A stretch of 64,000 nucleotides of DNA from Prado023 sp963706885 (GTDB lineage Bacteria; Actinomycetota; Actinomycetes; S36-B12; CAIYMF01): contig CAVPNX010000004.1 of NCBI GenBank assembly GCA_963706885.1, positions 116,126 through 180,125 on the forward strand. Direction: 5' to 3'. Under the pieces are notes generated by a model. That model did not search any database and had not been told where the DNA came from. It saw only the letters and a program-made list of their open reading frames with translations. Each line of letters begins with the position of its first letter. Positions within the stretch are counted from its first letter, which is position 1. A program made the position numbers and the translations under genes. This document shows, piece after piece, positions 32,993 to 44,908 of the stretch.

Positions 32993-35125
32993 ATGACCAG
33001 ACCCGTCACCGACCTGCAGCGGCGCGTCGCCCCGTTCCGGGTGATCAGCGAGTACCAGCCCGCCGGCGACCAGCCCGCCGCCATCGCTGAGATCGCCCGG
33101 AGGATCGAGGCCGGCGCCAAGGACGTCGTGCTGATGGGCGCCACCGGCACCGGCAAGTCCGCCACCACCGCGTGGCTGGTCGAGAAGCTCCAGCGGCCCA
33201 CGCTGGTGATGGCGCCGAACAAGACCCTGGCCGCCCAGCTGGCCAACGAGTTCCGCGAGCTCCTGCCCGACAACGCGGTCGAGTACTTCGTCTCCTACTA
33301 CGACTACTACCAGCCCGAGGCCTACATCCCGCAGACGGACACCTACATCGAGAAGGACTCCTCGATCAACGAGGAGGTCGAGCGGCTGCGGCACTCCGCC
33401 ACCAACTCACTGCTCACCCGCCGCGACGTCATCGTCGTGGCGACGGTCTCGGCGATCTACGGCCTGGGCACGCCCCAGGAGTACGTCGACCGGATGGTCC
33501 GGCTGCGGGTGGGCGAGGAGATCGACCGCGACTCGCTGCTGCGCCGGTTCGTCGAGAACCAGTACGCCCGCAACGACCTGGCCTTCGAGCGCGGGACGTT
33601 CCGGGTGCGCGGCGACACGATCGAGGTGTTCCCCGTCTACGAGCAGCACCCGGTGCGCATCGACATGTTCGGCGACGAGATCGAGCGCCTCATGACGCTG
33701 CACCCCGTCACCGGGGAGATCCTGACCGAGGACCAGGAGGTCTATGTCTTCCCGGCCACGCACTACGTCGCCGGCCCGGAGCGGATGGAGCGCGCGCTCG
33801 GCGGGATCGAGGCCGAGCTCGCCGAACGGCTGACCGAGCTCAACGAGCAGGGCAAGCTGCTCGAGGCCCAGCGGTTGCAGATGCGCACCTCCTACGACAT
33901 CGAGATGATGCGCCAGGTCGGCTTCTGCTCCGGGATCGAGAACTACTCCCGGCACATCGACGGCCGCGAGTCCGGCTCGGCCCCCAACTGCCTGATCGAC
34001 TACTTCCCCGAGGACTTCCTGCTCGTCATCGACGAGTCGCACGTCACGGTCCCGCAGATCGGCGGGATGTACGAGGGTGACATGTCCCGCAAGCGCACTC
34101 TGGTGGACCACGGGTTCCGCCTGCCCAGCGCCGCGGACAACCGGCCGCTGCGCTGGGAGGAGTTCCTCGAGCGGATCGGCCAGACGGTCTACCTGTCGGC
34201 CACGCCTGGCCCGTACGAGCTGGCCAAGGTCGACGGCGACGTGGTCGAGCAGGTCATCCGCCCCACCGGCCTGATCGATCCCGAGATCATCCTCAAGCCG
34301 ACGAAGGGCCAGATCGACGACCTCATCCACGAGATCCGCCTGCGCACCGAGCGGGGCGAGCGGGTCCTGGTCACCACCCTGACCAAGCGGATGTCCGAGG
34401 ACCTCACCGACTACCTGCTGGAGCGCGGCATCCGCGTGCGCTACCTGCACTCGGAGGTCGACACGCTGCGCCGCGTCGAGCTGCTGCGCGAGTTGCGGAT
34501 GGGGATCTTCGACGTCCTGGTCGGGATCAACCTGCTGCGCGAGGGCCTGGACCTGCCCGAGGTGTCGCTGGTCAGCATCCTGGATGCGGACAAGGCCGGT
34601 TTCCTGCGCTCGGAGCGCAGCCTGATCCAGACCATCGGCCGGGCGGCGCGAAACGTGTCCGGCCAGGTCCACATGTACGGCGACACCATCACCTCGCAGA
34701 TGCAGACCGCGATCGACGAGACCAACCGGCGTCGGGCGAAGCAGATCGCCTACAACCTCGAGAAGGGCGTGGACCCCCAGCCGCTGCGCAAGAAGATCGC
34801 CGACATCACCGACCTGCTCGCCGCCGAGGACGCCGACACCGAGGAGGTCCTGGCGACCACCATGGGATCGGGTCGTTCCCAGTCACGGGGTCGGGGCGGG
34901 GCCCGGCGCCAGGGGTCGGGAGCCGCGGCCGCGGATGCGTCGGTGGCCACCGGGACGGCCGTGCGCGCGGACCTGCCCGCCACGGAGCTGGCCAACCTGA
35001 TCCAGGAGCTCACCGAGCAGATGCACGCAGCTGCCGCGAACCTCCAGTTCGAGGTGGCGGCCAGGTACCGCGACGAGGTCTCCGAGCTCAAGCGCGAGCT
35101 GCGCGGGATGATCGCGGCCGGCTGA
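32993..35125 (+). CDS. uvrB: Excinuclease ABC subunit B
   Basis: UvrB opens DNA at lesions delivered by UvrA and recruits UvrC. The 710-residue protein has Walker A GATGTGKSATTA, the beta-hairpin YYDYYQPEAYIP, helicase motifs (LLVIDESHVT, QTIGRAARN) and a C-terminal UVR coiled coil (FEVAARYRDEVSELKRE). I prefer the ATG at 32993 (MTRPVTDLQRRVAPF), the usual actinobacterial N terminus, over an in-frame ATG 30 bases upstream that sits inside the promoter motif. Confidence 0.96.
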   Translation: MTRPVTDLQRRVAPFRVISEYQPAGDQPAAIAEIARRIEAGAKDVVLMGATGTGKSATTAWLVEKLQRPTLVMAPNKTLAAQLANEFRELLPDNAVEYFVSYYDYYQPEAYIPQTDTYIEKDSSINEEVERLRHSATNSLLTRRDVIVVATVSAIYGLGTPQEYVDRMVRLRVGEEIDRDSLLRRFVENQYARNDLAFERGTFRVRGDTIEVFPVYEQHPVRIDMFGDEIERLMTLHPVTGEILTEDQEVYVFPATHYVAGPERMERALGGIEAELAERLTELNEQGKLLEAQRLQMRTSYDIEMMRQVGFCSGIENYSRHIDGRESGSAPNCLIDYFPEDFLLVIDESHVTVPQIGGMYEGDMSRKRTLVDHGFRLPSAADNRPLRWEEFLERIGQTVYLSATPGPYELAKVDGDVVEQVIRPTGLIDPEIILKPTKGQIDDLIHEIRLRTERGERVLVTTLTKRMSEDLTDYLLERGIRVRYLHSEVDTLRRVELLRELRMGIFDVLVGINLLREGLDLPEVSLVSILDADKAGFLRSERSLIQTIGRAARNVSGQVHMYGDTITSQMQTAIDETNRRRAKQIAYNLEKGVDPQPLRKKIADITDLLAAEDADTEEVLATTMGSGRSQSRGRGGARRQGSGAAAADASVATGTAVRADLPATELANLIQELTEQMHAAAANLQFEVAARYRDEVSELKRELRGMIAAG

Positions 35126-35299
35126 ACGGCCGGCGCCCGGTGACGAGTGCGCGGGCAGGGACGAACGTGTGGTGTCGGTGGCGGTGCGATGCACGCCGAC
35201 TCCCAGGGTCCTCGTGGGCGTGCCAGAATGGCGTGCCACCGCATCCCGCGCCTCAGTGACGCAGGACGTCGGGGTACATGAGGTCCAGGGAGGCTGTGG

Positions 35300-36337
35300 G
35301 TGGACGTATCGGCGGGCCTGTGGGCGGCGACGATCCTTGGGCTGATCGGCATCATCGTCATCGACCTGATCATCGTCGACCGACGGCCCCACGCCTTCAC
35401 CGCGAAGGAGGCCACCCGCTGGGTGATCTTCTACGTCGTCCTGGCGCTGCTGTTCGCCGGCTTCGTCACGGTGACCTTCGGCCGGCAGTACGGCGGGGAG
35501 TTCCTCGCCGGGTACATCACCGAGTACTCGTTGAGCGTGGACAACCTGTTCGTGTTCATGATCATCATGTCGTCGTTCGCGGTCCCCGATCAGCACCGCC
35601 ACCGGGTCCTGTCCATCGGCATCGTGATCGCCCTGATCCTGCGTGGCATCCTGATCGTCCTGGGCGCGGCGGCGATCGAGCGCTTCGCGGCGACGTTCTT
35701 CGTGTTCGGGGCGTTCCTGATGTGGACCGCGATCTCCGTGTGGCGCAGCGGGGCTGAGGAGGCCGATCCCGAGGGCAACGCCCTGATCCGCTTCGTCGAG
35801 CGCCATGTGCCCACGACCCGCGAGTACCACGGCACGAAGCTGACCGTCCGCATCGACGGCCAGCGGTACGTCACCCCGATGCTGCTGGTGATGCTGGCCA
35901 TCGGGACCACGGACCTGCTCTTCGCTCTCGACTCGATCCCGGCGGTGTTCGGCCTCACCGAGGAGGCCTACCTGGTCTTCACAGCCAACGCCTTCGCTCT
36001 GATGGGCCTGCGCCAGCTGTACTTCATGCTGCACGGGCTGCTCGACCGGCTCATCTACCTGTCAAAGGGCCTGGCGATCATCCTCGGCTTCATCGCTGTG
36101 AAGCTCCTGCTGCACGCCCTGCACGAGACCACCGACCTCGACGTCCCGGAGATCTCCACGGCCCAGTCGCTGGTCGTGATCATCGGGGTGCTGGTCGTGA
36201 CCGCGATCGCCAGCGTGGTCGCCGTCCGCCGCGACCCTTCCCTGGTGGAGTCGAGCCCGGAGATGCGGGCGGAGCACGAGGCCGAGGAGGTTGCCGGCGA
36301 GGCCCTGGATCACCTCCCGCCCGAGCCCGAGCGCTGA
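35300..36337 (+). CDS. TerC-family integral membrane protein
   Basis: The 345-residue protein belongs to the TerC/Alx family, several members of which export manganese. It has about nine helices, with conserved acidic residues in membrane segments: TEYSLSVDNLFVFMII and TTDLLFALDSIPAVFGLT. The cytoplasmic C-terminal tail is acidic. GTG 35300 follows GGGAGG. Expected role: metal (manganese) or tellurite stress. No manganese riboswitch could be seen in the 174 bases upstream, which I examined. A 68-base palindromic element follows the stop. Confidence 0.88.
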   Translation: MDVSAGLWAATILGLIGIIVIDLIIVDRRPHAFTAKEATRWVIFYVVLALLFAGFVTVTFGRQYGGEFLAGYITEYSLSVDNLFVFMIIMSSFAVPDQHRHRVLSIGIVIALILRGILIVLGAAAIERFAATFFVFGAFLMWTAISVWRSGAEEADPEGNALIRFVERHVPTTREYHGTKLTVRIDGQRYVTPMLLVMLAIGTTDLLFALDSIPAVFGLTEEAYLVFTANAFALMGLRQLYFMLHGLLDRLIYLSKGLAIILGFIAVKLLLHALHETTDLDVPEISTAQSLVVIIGVLVVTAIASVVAVRRDPSLVESSPEMRAEHEAEEVAGEALDHLPPEPER

Positions 36338-36347
36338 ACCCACGGCA

Positions 36348-36415
36348 CAGACCCTCCGTGAGAGTTCAGACCCTCCCGAACGGTCGGGAGGGTCTGAACG
36401 TTTCGGGAGGGTCTG
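36348..36415. repeat. 68-base palindromic element, copy 2
   Basis: It starts CAGACCCTCCGTGAGAG and ends TTCGGGAGGGTCTG, with an inner perfect hairpin GTTCAGACCCTCCCGA / TCGGGAGGGTCTGAAC. It is the partner of 5548-5615. It begins 11 bases after the terC-family stop and ends about 70 bases before uvrA. Confidence 0.8.
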
Positions 36416-36457
36416 CGGGAGTGGTGGGGCGGGCGGGGGCGGGCGGGGCGGGAGCCG

Positions 36458-36480
36458 ATGTCGGAGGGCTGGCCTAGGAT
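36458..36480 (+). promoter_or_regulatory. RecA-independent DNA-damage-type promoter of uvrA
   Basis: ATGTCGGAG, eight bases, then TAGGAT, ending six bases before the GTG at 36487. It has the same spacing as the polA promoter and shares 16 identical bases with the uvrB promoter. Confidence 0.65.
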
Positions 36481-36486
36481 CGTCGC

Positions 36487-39360
<2,874 letters not shown>

Positions 39361-39390
39361 GCTGCACACAACCAACGAGGAGGAACCGGA

Positions 39391-39936
39391 ATGGATGCCA
39401 GTGGATGTGGTGGCGGATGTGCGTGCCAGCCGACCGCCTCTGACCGTGGGTCGGTGAGCCGGCGCGGGATCCTCGCCGGCTCGGCGGCAGCCGTGGCCGT
39501 GTTGGCCCTGGGCGCCTGCGCGTCGGGCGAGGAGACGAGCACCTCAGGGACTCCCACGACCGGGGACCCGACGACCCAGCCCCCCGCTGAGTCCGAATCG
39601 GCCACCGCGACCGAGGACTCGTCCGGAGAGGGCGGCGCCGCCGGTGAGCCGGTGGCCGGGACCGGCGACTTCCCTGTGGGAGGGGGCGTCGTCGTGAAGA
39701 CCGCCAGCGGGCCCGTGGTCATCACCCACCCCACCGACACCGAATTCCTCGCGTTCAATGGCACATGTCCGCACGCGGGATGCCCGGTGACCGAGGTGAC
39801 TGAGAACACGATCCTGTGCAACTGCCACGGGAGCACCTTCAACGGCAGCACGGGGGAGCGGCTGGAGGGACCGGCGCCCACGGGCTTGGAGCCGGTGCCG
39901 ATCCAGGTCTCGGATGGGGAGATCTACCTGGCCTGA
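39391..39936 (+). CDS. Tat-exported Rieske [2Fe-2S] lipoprotein
   Basis: The 181-residue protein has a twin-arginine signal (SRRGILAG) followed by a lipobox-like LGACAS, a Ser/Thr/Glu-rich linker and a Rieske domain (about residues 95-181). The cluster ligands are in CPHAGC and CNCHGS, with the two Cys-x-His pairs intact. The N terminus before the Tat motif is cysteine-rich (CGGGCAC), which is unusual. Expected location: outer face of the membrane, in electron transfer. ATG 39391 follows GAGGAGG. uvrC starts two bases after its stop, so they share a transcript, for no obvious functional reason. Confidence 0.85.
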   Translation: MDASGCGGGCACQPTASDRGSVSRRGILAGSAAAVAVLALGACASGEETSTSGTPTTGDPTTQPPAESESATATEDSSGEGGAAGEPVAGTGDFPVGGGVVVKTASGPVVITHPTDTEFLAFNGTCPHAGCPVTEVTENTILCNCHGSTFNGSTGERLEGPAPTGLEPVPIQVSDGEIYLA

Positions 39937-39937
39937 G

Positions 39938-42058
39938 GTGACCGCCAACTTCCGCCCCGCACCCGGGCAGATCCCCACCGAGCCGGGCGTCTACCGGTTC
40001 CGCGACGGGGACGGCCGCGTCATCTACGTGGGCAAGGCCAAGAACCTGCGGGCGCGCCTCACCTCGTACTTCCAGGACCCCGCCGCCCTGCACCAGCGCA
40101 CGCAGACCATGGTCGCCACCGCGCGGGCCCTGGACTGGGTGGTCGTCTCCACCGAGGTCGAGGCGCTGACCCTGGAGTACGCGTGGATCAAGGAGTTCGA
40201 CCCGCGGTTCAACGTCCGCTACCGCGACGACAAGTCCTACCCGTTCCTCGCGGTCACGGTCGGGGAGGAGTTCCCCCGGGCGATGGTCATGCGCGGGGAG
40301 AAGCGGCCCGGTGTGCGCTACTTCGGGCCGTTCGCCCACGCGTGGGCGATCCGCGAGACCGTGGACCAGCTCCTGCGGGTGTTCCCGATGCGCACCTGCA
40401 CGAAGGGGGTGTTCCGGCGCGCCCAGGCATCAGGGCGCCCGTGCCTGCTCGGGTACATCGACAAGTGCGCCGCCCCCTGCACGGGTGAGGTGACCGCCGA
40501 GGAGCACCGGGCGATCGTCGAGGACTTCTGTGCCTTCATGGCCGGGGGCTCTGCCGCGTTCGTCCGCGAGCGCACCGAGCAGATGACCGCCGCTGCGGCC
40601 GAACTCGACTACGAGCGCGCCGCCCGCCTGCGCGATGACCTGTACGCCCTGCAGCGGGTCCTCGAACGCAACGCCGTGGTCCTGCCGGACGGCACGGATG
40701 CCGACGTGGTCGGGATGGCCAGCGACGACCTCGAGGCGTGTGTCCGGGTGTTCCACGTGCGCGACGGGCGGATCCGCGGGGAGCGGGGCTTCATCGTGGA
40801 GCGCGTGGACGACGCCGACGAGGCGCAACTGGTCGCCACCCTGCTCGCCCAGATGTACGCCGAGCCGGATGCCGACGTCCCGCGTCGGGTTCTGGTCCCC
40901 GCCCTGCCGGATGCTGGTGAGGTCGCTGTCCTGACCGAGTGGCTGGGCCAGCAGCGCGGCGGACCGGTCGGGGTGGCGGTGCCCCGGCGCGGGGACAAGC
41001 GCGCACTGATGGAGACGGTGAGCCGTAACGCCTCGCAGTCGCTGGCCTCCCACAAGCTGCGTCGATCCGGCGACCTCACAACCCGCAGCCAGGCCCTGAC
41101 CGAGCTGACCGAGGCCCTCGACCTGCCGACGGCGCCCCTGCGGATCGAGTGCTTCGACGTCTCCAACCTCGGCGCCGACGATGTCGTGGCGTCCATGGTC
41201 GTGTTCGAGGACGGGTTGCCGCGCCCCTCCGAGTACCGCAAGTTCGCCATCAAGGGCGTCGAGGGCCAGAACGATGTGGCCGCCATCGCTGAGGTGATCG
41301 GTCGCCGCTTCCGCCGGCTGGCCCGCGACGCGGACGCCGTGGACGCCGGGTCGGGGAACGACGGTCCCACGCGCGCCGGGCCCGATGCGGGTGAGCGCAG
41401 CGAGCCTGCGCCCGAGTCTGACGCGGGAGGCGGCGCCGAGCCAGGGGCGGGTGGGACCGCGCCCCAATCCCCGGCCCGGTTCGCCTATCCACCGTCGCTG
41501 GTCGTCATCGATGGTGGCCCCCCGCAGGTCAACGCCGCCTTCCAGGCCCTCGTCGACCTCGGCCTGACCGACATCGCCGTCGTCGGCCTGGCCAAGCGGC
41601 TGGAGGAGGTCTGGCTGCCCGATGAGGAGGACCCGGTGATCCTGCCGCGGACGAGCCAGGGCCTGTACCTGCTGCAACGTGTCCGGGACGAGGCGCACCG
41701 CACGGCCATCCGCTACCAGCGCCAGAAGCGGTCCGCGCGGATGACCACCAGCGCCCTGGATGACATCCCCGGCCTCGGGCCGGCCCGGCGCAAGGCGCTG
41801 CTGCGACGGTTCGGGTCGGTGCGCAAGATCCGGGCCGCAACCCCGGAGATGATCGCCGAGGTGCCCGGGATCGGTCCGGCCCTGGCTGAACGGGTCATCG
41901 CCGCGCTCGCCGGTGAGACGATCAGCGCGGTGAACCTGACCACCGGCGAGATCCTGGGCGACGATGTCCAGGTGACCGGCGAGATCCTGGGCGACGATCA
42001 ACCAGCGACCGGCGAGATCCTGGGCGACGATGGGCCCATGACCGAGGAGACCACATGA
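39938..42058 (+). CDS. uvrC: Excinuclease ABC subunit C
   Basis: UvrC makes both incisions around the lesion. The 706-residue protein has a GIY-YIG nuclease domain (PGVYRFRDGDGRVIYVGKAK region), a UVR motif, an RNase H-like domain (ECFDVSNLGADDVVASMVVF and IDGGPPQVNAA) and C-terminal helix-hairpin-helix repeats (DIPGLGPARRKALL, EVPGIGPALAERV). A hydrophilic insert of about 50 residues (about 468-515, Gly/Glu/Pro-rich) interrupts the RNase H region. The last 40 residues include three 11-residue repeats. I place the start at GTG 39938; longer frames overlap the previous gene. Confidence 0.95.
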   Translation: MTANFRPAPGQIPTEPGVYRFRDGDGRVIYVGKAKNLRARLTSYFQDPAALHQRTQTMVATARALDWVVVSTEVEALTLEYAWIKEFDPRFNVRYRDDKSYPFLAVTVGEEFPRAMVMRGEKRPGVRYFGPFAHAWAIRETVDQLLRVFPMRTCTKGVFRRAQASGRPCLLGYIDKCAAPCTGEVTAEEHRAIVEDFCAFMAGGSAAFVRERTEQMTAAAAELDYERAARLRDDLYALQRVLERNAVVLPDGTDADVVGMASDDLEACVRVFHVRDGRIRGERGFIVERVDDADEAQLVATLLAQMYAEPDADVPRRVLVPALPDAGEVAVLTEWLGQQRGGPVGVAVPRRGDKRALMETVSRNASQSLASHKLRRSGDLTTRSQALTELTEALDLPTAPLRIECFDVSNLGADDVVASMVVFEDGLPRPSEYRKFAIKGVEGQNDVAAIAEVIGRRFRRLARDADAVDAGSGNDGPTRAGPDAGERSEPAPESDAGGGAEPGAGGTAPQSPARFAYPPSLVVIDGGPPQVNAAFQALVDLGLTDIAVVGLAKRLEEVWLPDEEDPVILPRTSQGLYLLQRVRDEAHRTAIRYQRQKRSARMTTSALDDIPGLGPARRKALLRRFGSVRKIRAATPEMIAEVPGIGPALAERVIAALAGETISAVNLTTGEILGDDVQVTGEILGDDQPATGEILGDDGPMTEETT
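41942..42031 (+). repeat. Three tandem repeats at the uvrC 3' end
   Basis: ACCGGCGAGATCCTGGGCGA (first 20 bases) followed by CGAT recurs exactly at 41942, 41975 and 42008, a 33-base period, each encoding TGEILGDD plus three variable residues. Copies are identical over 24 bases, which implies recent expansion. Confidence 0.9.
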
Positions 42059-42942
42059 CCAGCACCCCGCACAGCGACGGGATCGCGGACTTCGAGGTCC
42101 TGCTCGTCTCCGGGATGTCCGGTGCCGGGCGGTCGAGTGCGGCACGGGCGCTGGAGGACATCGGCTGGTTCGTGATCGACAACCTGCCCCCGAAGATGCT
42201 GGCGCCGACCCTCGAGCTGCTGGCCGCACGCTCCGATCTCGACCGGGTGGCCGTGGTCGCCGACGTCCGCGGGGGTCGACTCTTCGACCAGCTGGAGGCG
42301 GCCATCGCCGAGGTGATCGCCCGCGGCGTGGACCTGAAGATCCTGTTCCTGGAGTCCAGCGACGAGGCCCTGGTGCGTCGGTTCGAGTCCAACCGGCGTC
42401 CGCATCCCCTGCAGGGCCAGGGTGGGCTGCTCGACGGCATCCACCGCGAGCGGGCGCTGCTCGGTGAGCTGCGAGCTGACGCCGACCTGGTCATCGACAC
42501 GTCGAACCGCACCATCCACGAGCTGCGCCGGAGCATCACGGCCTCCTTCGAGTCCGCCGAGCCGGTGCGCCTGCGGGCCACCGTGATGTCCTTCGGGTTC
42601 AAGTACGGGGTGCCGGTGGACGCCGACTTCGTCGCCGACGTGCGGTTCCTGCCCAACCCCTTCTGGATCCCCGAGCTGCGCGACCTGCGTGGGCTCGATG
42701 CCCCGGTCAACGACTACGTCGTGGCCCAGGACGGCGCCTCCGCCTTCCTGGACGCCTACGCCCACATGATCGATGTCGCCACCGACGGGTACCTGCGCGA
42801 GGGCAAGCGCTTCGCCACCCTGGCGATCGGGTGCACCGGGGGCAAGCACCGCTCCGTGGCCATGGCCGAGAACCTGGCGGCGCGCCTTGTGCACGTCGGA
42901 CTCGAGGTCACGGTGGTCCATCGGGACCTCGGGCGCGAGTGA
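42055..42942 (+). CDS. rapZ: RNase adapter RapZ-like nucleotide-binding protein
   Basis: The 295-residue protein has P-loop GMSGAGRSSAARALED near the N terminus, VIDNLPP just after it, and a C-terminal half with SFGFKYGVPVDAD, DVRFLPNPFW and the GCTGGKHRSVAMAE block. These mark RapZ/YvcJ, which in E. coli steers RNase E to a small RNA; in Gram-positives it binds nucleotides and its role is less clear. Its ATG overlaps the uvrC stop (ATGA), and its own TGA overlaps the next ATG. The rapZ-yvcK-whiA order is conserved in Actinomycetota. Confidence 0.95.
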   Translation: MTSTPHSDGIADFEVLLVSGMSGAGRSSAARALEDIGWFVIDNLPPKMLAPTLELLAARSDLDRVAVVADVRGGRLFDQLEAAIAEVIARGVDLKILFLESSDEALVRRFESNRRPHPLQGQGGLLDGIHRERALLGELRADADLVIDTSNRTIHELRRSITASFESAEPVRLRATVMSFGFKYGVPVDADFVADVRFLPNPFWIPELRDLRGLDAPVNDYVVAQDGASAFLDAYAHMIDVATDGYLREGKRFATLAIGCTGGKHRSVAMAENLAARLVHVGLEVTVVHRDLGRE

Positions 42943-43952
42943 TGCCCCCATCGGTGGCCGAGCCCGGGGGAGCTGCCCGGCGGCGCCGTCCGGTGCCCGC
43001 AGGTCCAGCGGTCGTCGCGCTGGGCGGTGGGCATGGGTTGGCGGTCACCCTGCGTGCGCTGCGCGGGGTCACCGACCAGCTGACGGCGGTGGTCGGGATG
43101 GCTGACGACGGCGGGTCGAGCGGTCGCCTGCGCCGGGACATGGGCACCCCGCCGCCGGGGGACCTGCGGATGGCCCTGGCCGCCCTGTGCGGTGACGACG
43201 TGTGGGGCCGCACGTGGAGCTCCGTGGTCCAGCACCGGTTCTCCGCCGGCGAGCTCTCCGGGCACGCCCTGGGCAACCTGCTCATCACCTCGCTGTGGGA
43301 GCAGACGGGGGACGTCGTCGCGGGCCTGGACTGGGTGGCAGCCCTCCTGGGCGCCCATGGCCGCGTGCTGCCGGCGTGCAGCGAGGGTGTGCAGATCGTC
43401 GCCGACGTGCTCGACGTGCCGGGGCACGCCGGGACCACGGTCGTGCGCGGGCAGTCGCAGGTCGCGGTCACCGAGGGGACGGTGCTGTCCATCTCCCTGG
43501 AGCCCCCCGATCCGCCGGCGCGGCCGGAGGCCGTCGAGGCCATCGGGCAGGCGGAGGCGATCGTGATGGGACCTGGATCGTGGTACACCTCGGTGCTGGC
43601 CGGGCTGCTGGTCCCCGGCATCCACGATGCCGTCGTCGCAGCACCCGCCACCCGGATCCTGGTGCTCAACCTCGTCGCCCAACCGGGGGAGACCTCCGGC
43701 TTCAGTCCCCAGGGGCACCTGCACGTGCTGGCGGGGGCCTTCCCGGAGGTGACCTTCGACGTGGTCCTGGCCGACCCCGTCCATGTGCCCGATGAGGCAG
43801 CGCTTCGTGCGGCCTGCCGGGAGGTCGGCGCGGACCTGATGCTGCGCCCTGTTGCCGATCCACGGGCCGGAGCTGGGCATCATGATCCGCTGCTGCTGGG
43901 GAGGGCGTTCGCGGAGGTCATCGGGCATGGCAGTATTCCGGCATGGCGATGA
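42942..43952 (+). CDS. YvcK/CofD-like gluconeogenesis factor
   Basis: The 336-residue protein has the YvcK nucleotide-sugar-binding features: ALGGGHGLAVTLRAL, VVGMADDGGSSGRLR, PPGDLRMALAALC and GPGSWYTSVLAGLL. YvcK (CuvA in mycobacteria) is needed for growth on gluconeogenic carbon sources and links to peptidoglycan synthesis. The N-terminal 25 residues are Pro/Arg-rich. The ATG overlaps the rapZ stop (TGATG), and whiA begins inside its last ten bases. A longer frame opening at 42831 lies within rapZ and is rejected. Confidence 0.92.
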   Translation: MPPSVAEPGGAARRRRPVPAGPAVVALGGGHGLAVTLRALRGVTDQLTAVVGMADDGGSSGRLRRDMGTPPPGDLRMALAALCGDDVWGRTWSSVVQHRFSAGELSGHALGNLLITSLWEQTGDVVAGLDWVAALLGAHGRVLPACSEGVQIVADVLDVPGHAGTTVVRGQSQVAVTEGTVLSISLEPPDPPARPEAVEAIGQAEAIVMGPGSWYTSVLAGLLVPGIHDAVVAAPATRILVLNLVAQPGETSGFSPQGHLHVLAGAFPEVTFDVVLADPVHVPDEAALRAACREVGADLMLRPVADPRAGAGHHDPLLLGRAFAEVIGHGSIPAWR

Positions 43953-44908
43953 CGGCGGGCGTGAAGGACGAACTGAGCCGACTGCCGATCACGAAGACGT
44001 GCTGCCGGAAGGCTGAGGTCTCTGCCCTGCTGAGGTTCTCCGGCGGGCTGCACCTCGTCGCGGGCAAGGTCGTGGTCGAGGCCGAGCTCGACACCGGTGC
44101 AGCCGCACGCAGGGCCCGCAGCGCGATCGCCGACATGTTCGGGCATCAGGCGACCATCACGGTCGTGGCGCCCTCGGGAATCCGGCGCGGCAACCGCTAC
44201 GTGCTCACGGTGGCCCAGGACGGGCAGCGCCTGGCCAAGCAGGCGGGGCTCCTGGACCCCTCGGGTCGGCCGGTCCGCGGCCTGCCGGCGGTTGTCGTGA
44301 ACGGTGCGCTCTGCGACGCGGAGTCTGCGTGGCGCGGCGCCTTCCTGGCCCACGGGTCGCTCACCGAGCCAGGACGCTCCTCGTCGTTGGAGGTGTCCTG
44401 CCCGGGGCCGGAGGCGGCACTGGCCCTGGTGGGTGCCGCGCGCCGGTTGGGGATCGCGAGCAAGGCCCGCGAGGTGCGCGGGATCGACCGGGTGGTGATC
44501 CGCGACGGGGACGCGATCAGCGCGATGCTCACGAAGATGGGCGCCCACGAGTCGGTCATGGCCTGGGAGGAGCGGCGGATGCGCCGCGAGGTCCGGGCGA
44601 CCGCGAACCGCCTGGCGAACTTCGACGACGCCAACCTGCGACGCTCCGCCCGGGCCGCCGTGGCGGCGGGGGCCCGTGTCGAGCGTGCCCTGCTCATCCT
44701 CGGGGACACGGTCCCCGACCACCTGGCGGTCGCCGGGAAGCTGCGCCTGGAGCACAAGCAGGCCAGCCTCGAGGAGCTCGGCGCCCTGGCCGACCCACCC
44801 ATGACCAAGGACGCGATCGCCGGGCGGATCCGCCGGCTGCTGGCCCTCGCCGACAAGCGCGCGCTCGAACTCGGGATCCCCAACACGGAGGACGGCATCT
44901 CCTCGTAG
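43943..44908 (+). CDS. whiA: Sporulation/cell-division regulator WhiA
   Basis: WhiA combines a degenerate LAGLIDADG homing-endonuclease-like N-terminal domain with a C-terminal helix-turn-helix (ASLEELGALADPPMTKDAIAGRIRRLL). In Streptomyces it acts with WhiB in sporulation septation; it is also present in non-sporulating actinobacteria. The 321-residue protein starts MAMTAGVKDELSRLP and keeps the family signature TCCRKAEVSALLRFSGGLH. It overlaps the yvcK-like gene by ten bases. The gene closes the uvrC-rapZ-yvcK-whiA run. Confidence 0.95.
   Translation: MAMTAGVKDELSRLPITKTCCRKAEVSALLRFSGGLHLVAGKVVVEAELDTGAAARRARSAIADMFGHQATITVVAPSGIRRGNRYVLTVAQDGQRLAKQAGLLDPSGRPVRGLPAVVVNGALCDAESAWRGAFLAHGSLTEPGRSSSLEVSCPGPEAALALVGAARRLGIASKAREVRGIDRVVIRDGDAISAMLTKMGAHESVMAWEERRMRREVRATANRLANFDDANLRRSARAAVAAGARVERALLILGDTVPDHLAVAGKLRLEHKQASLEELGALADPPMTKDAIAGRIRRLLALADKRALELGIPNTEDGISS

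Noticed and set aside
35126..35299. A manganese (yybP-ykoY) riboswitch upstream of the TerC-family gene
   Set aside because: TerC relatives often have one, so I looked for the conserved loops; none was recognisable in these 174 bases.
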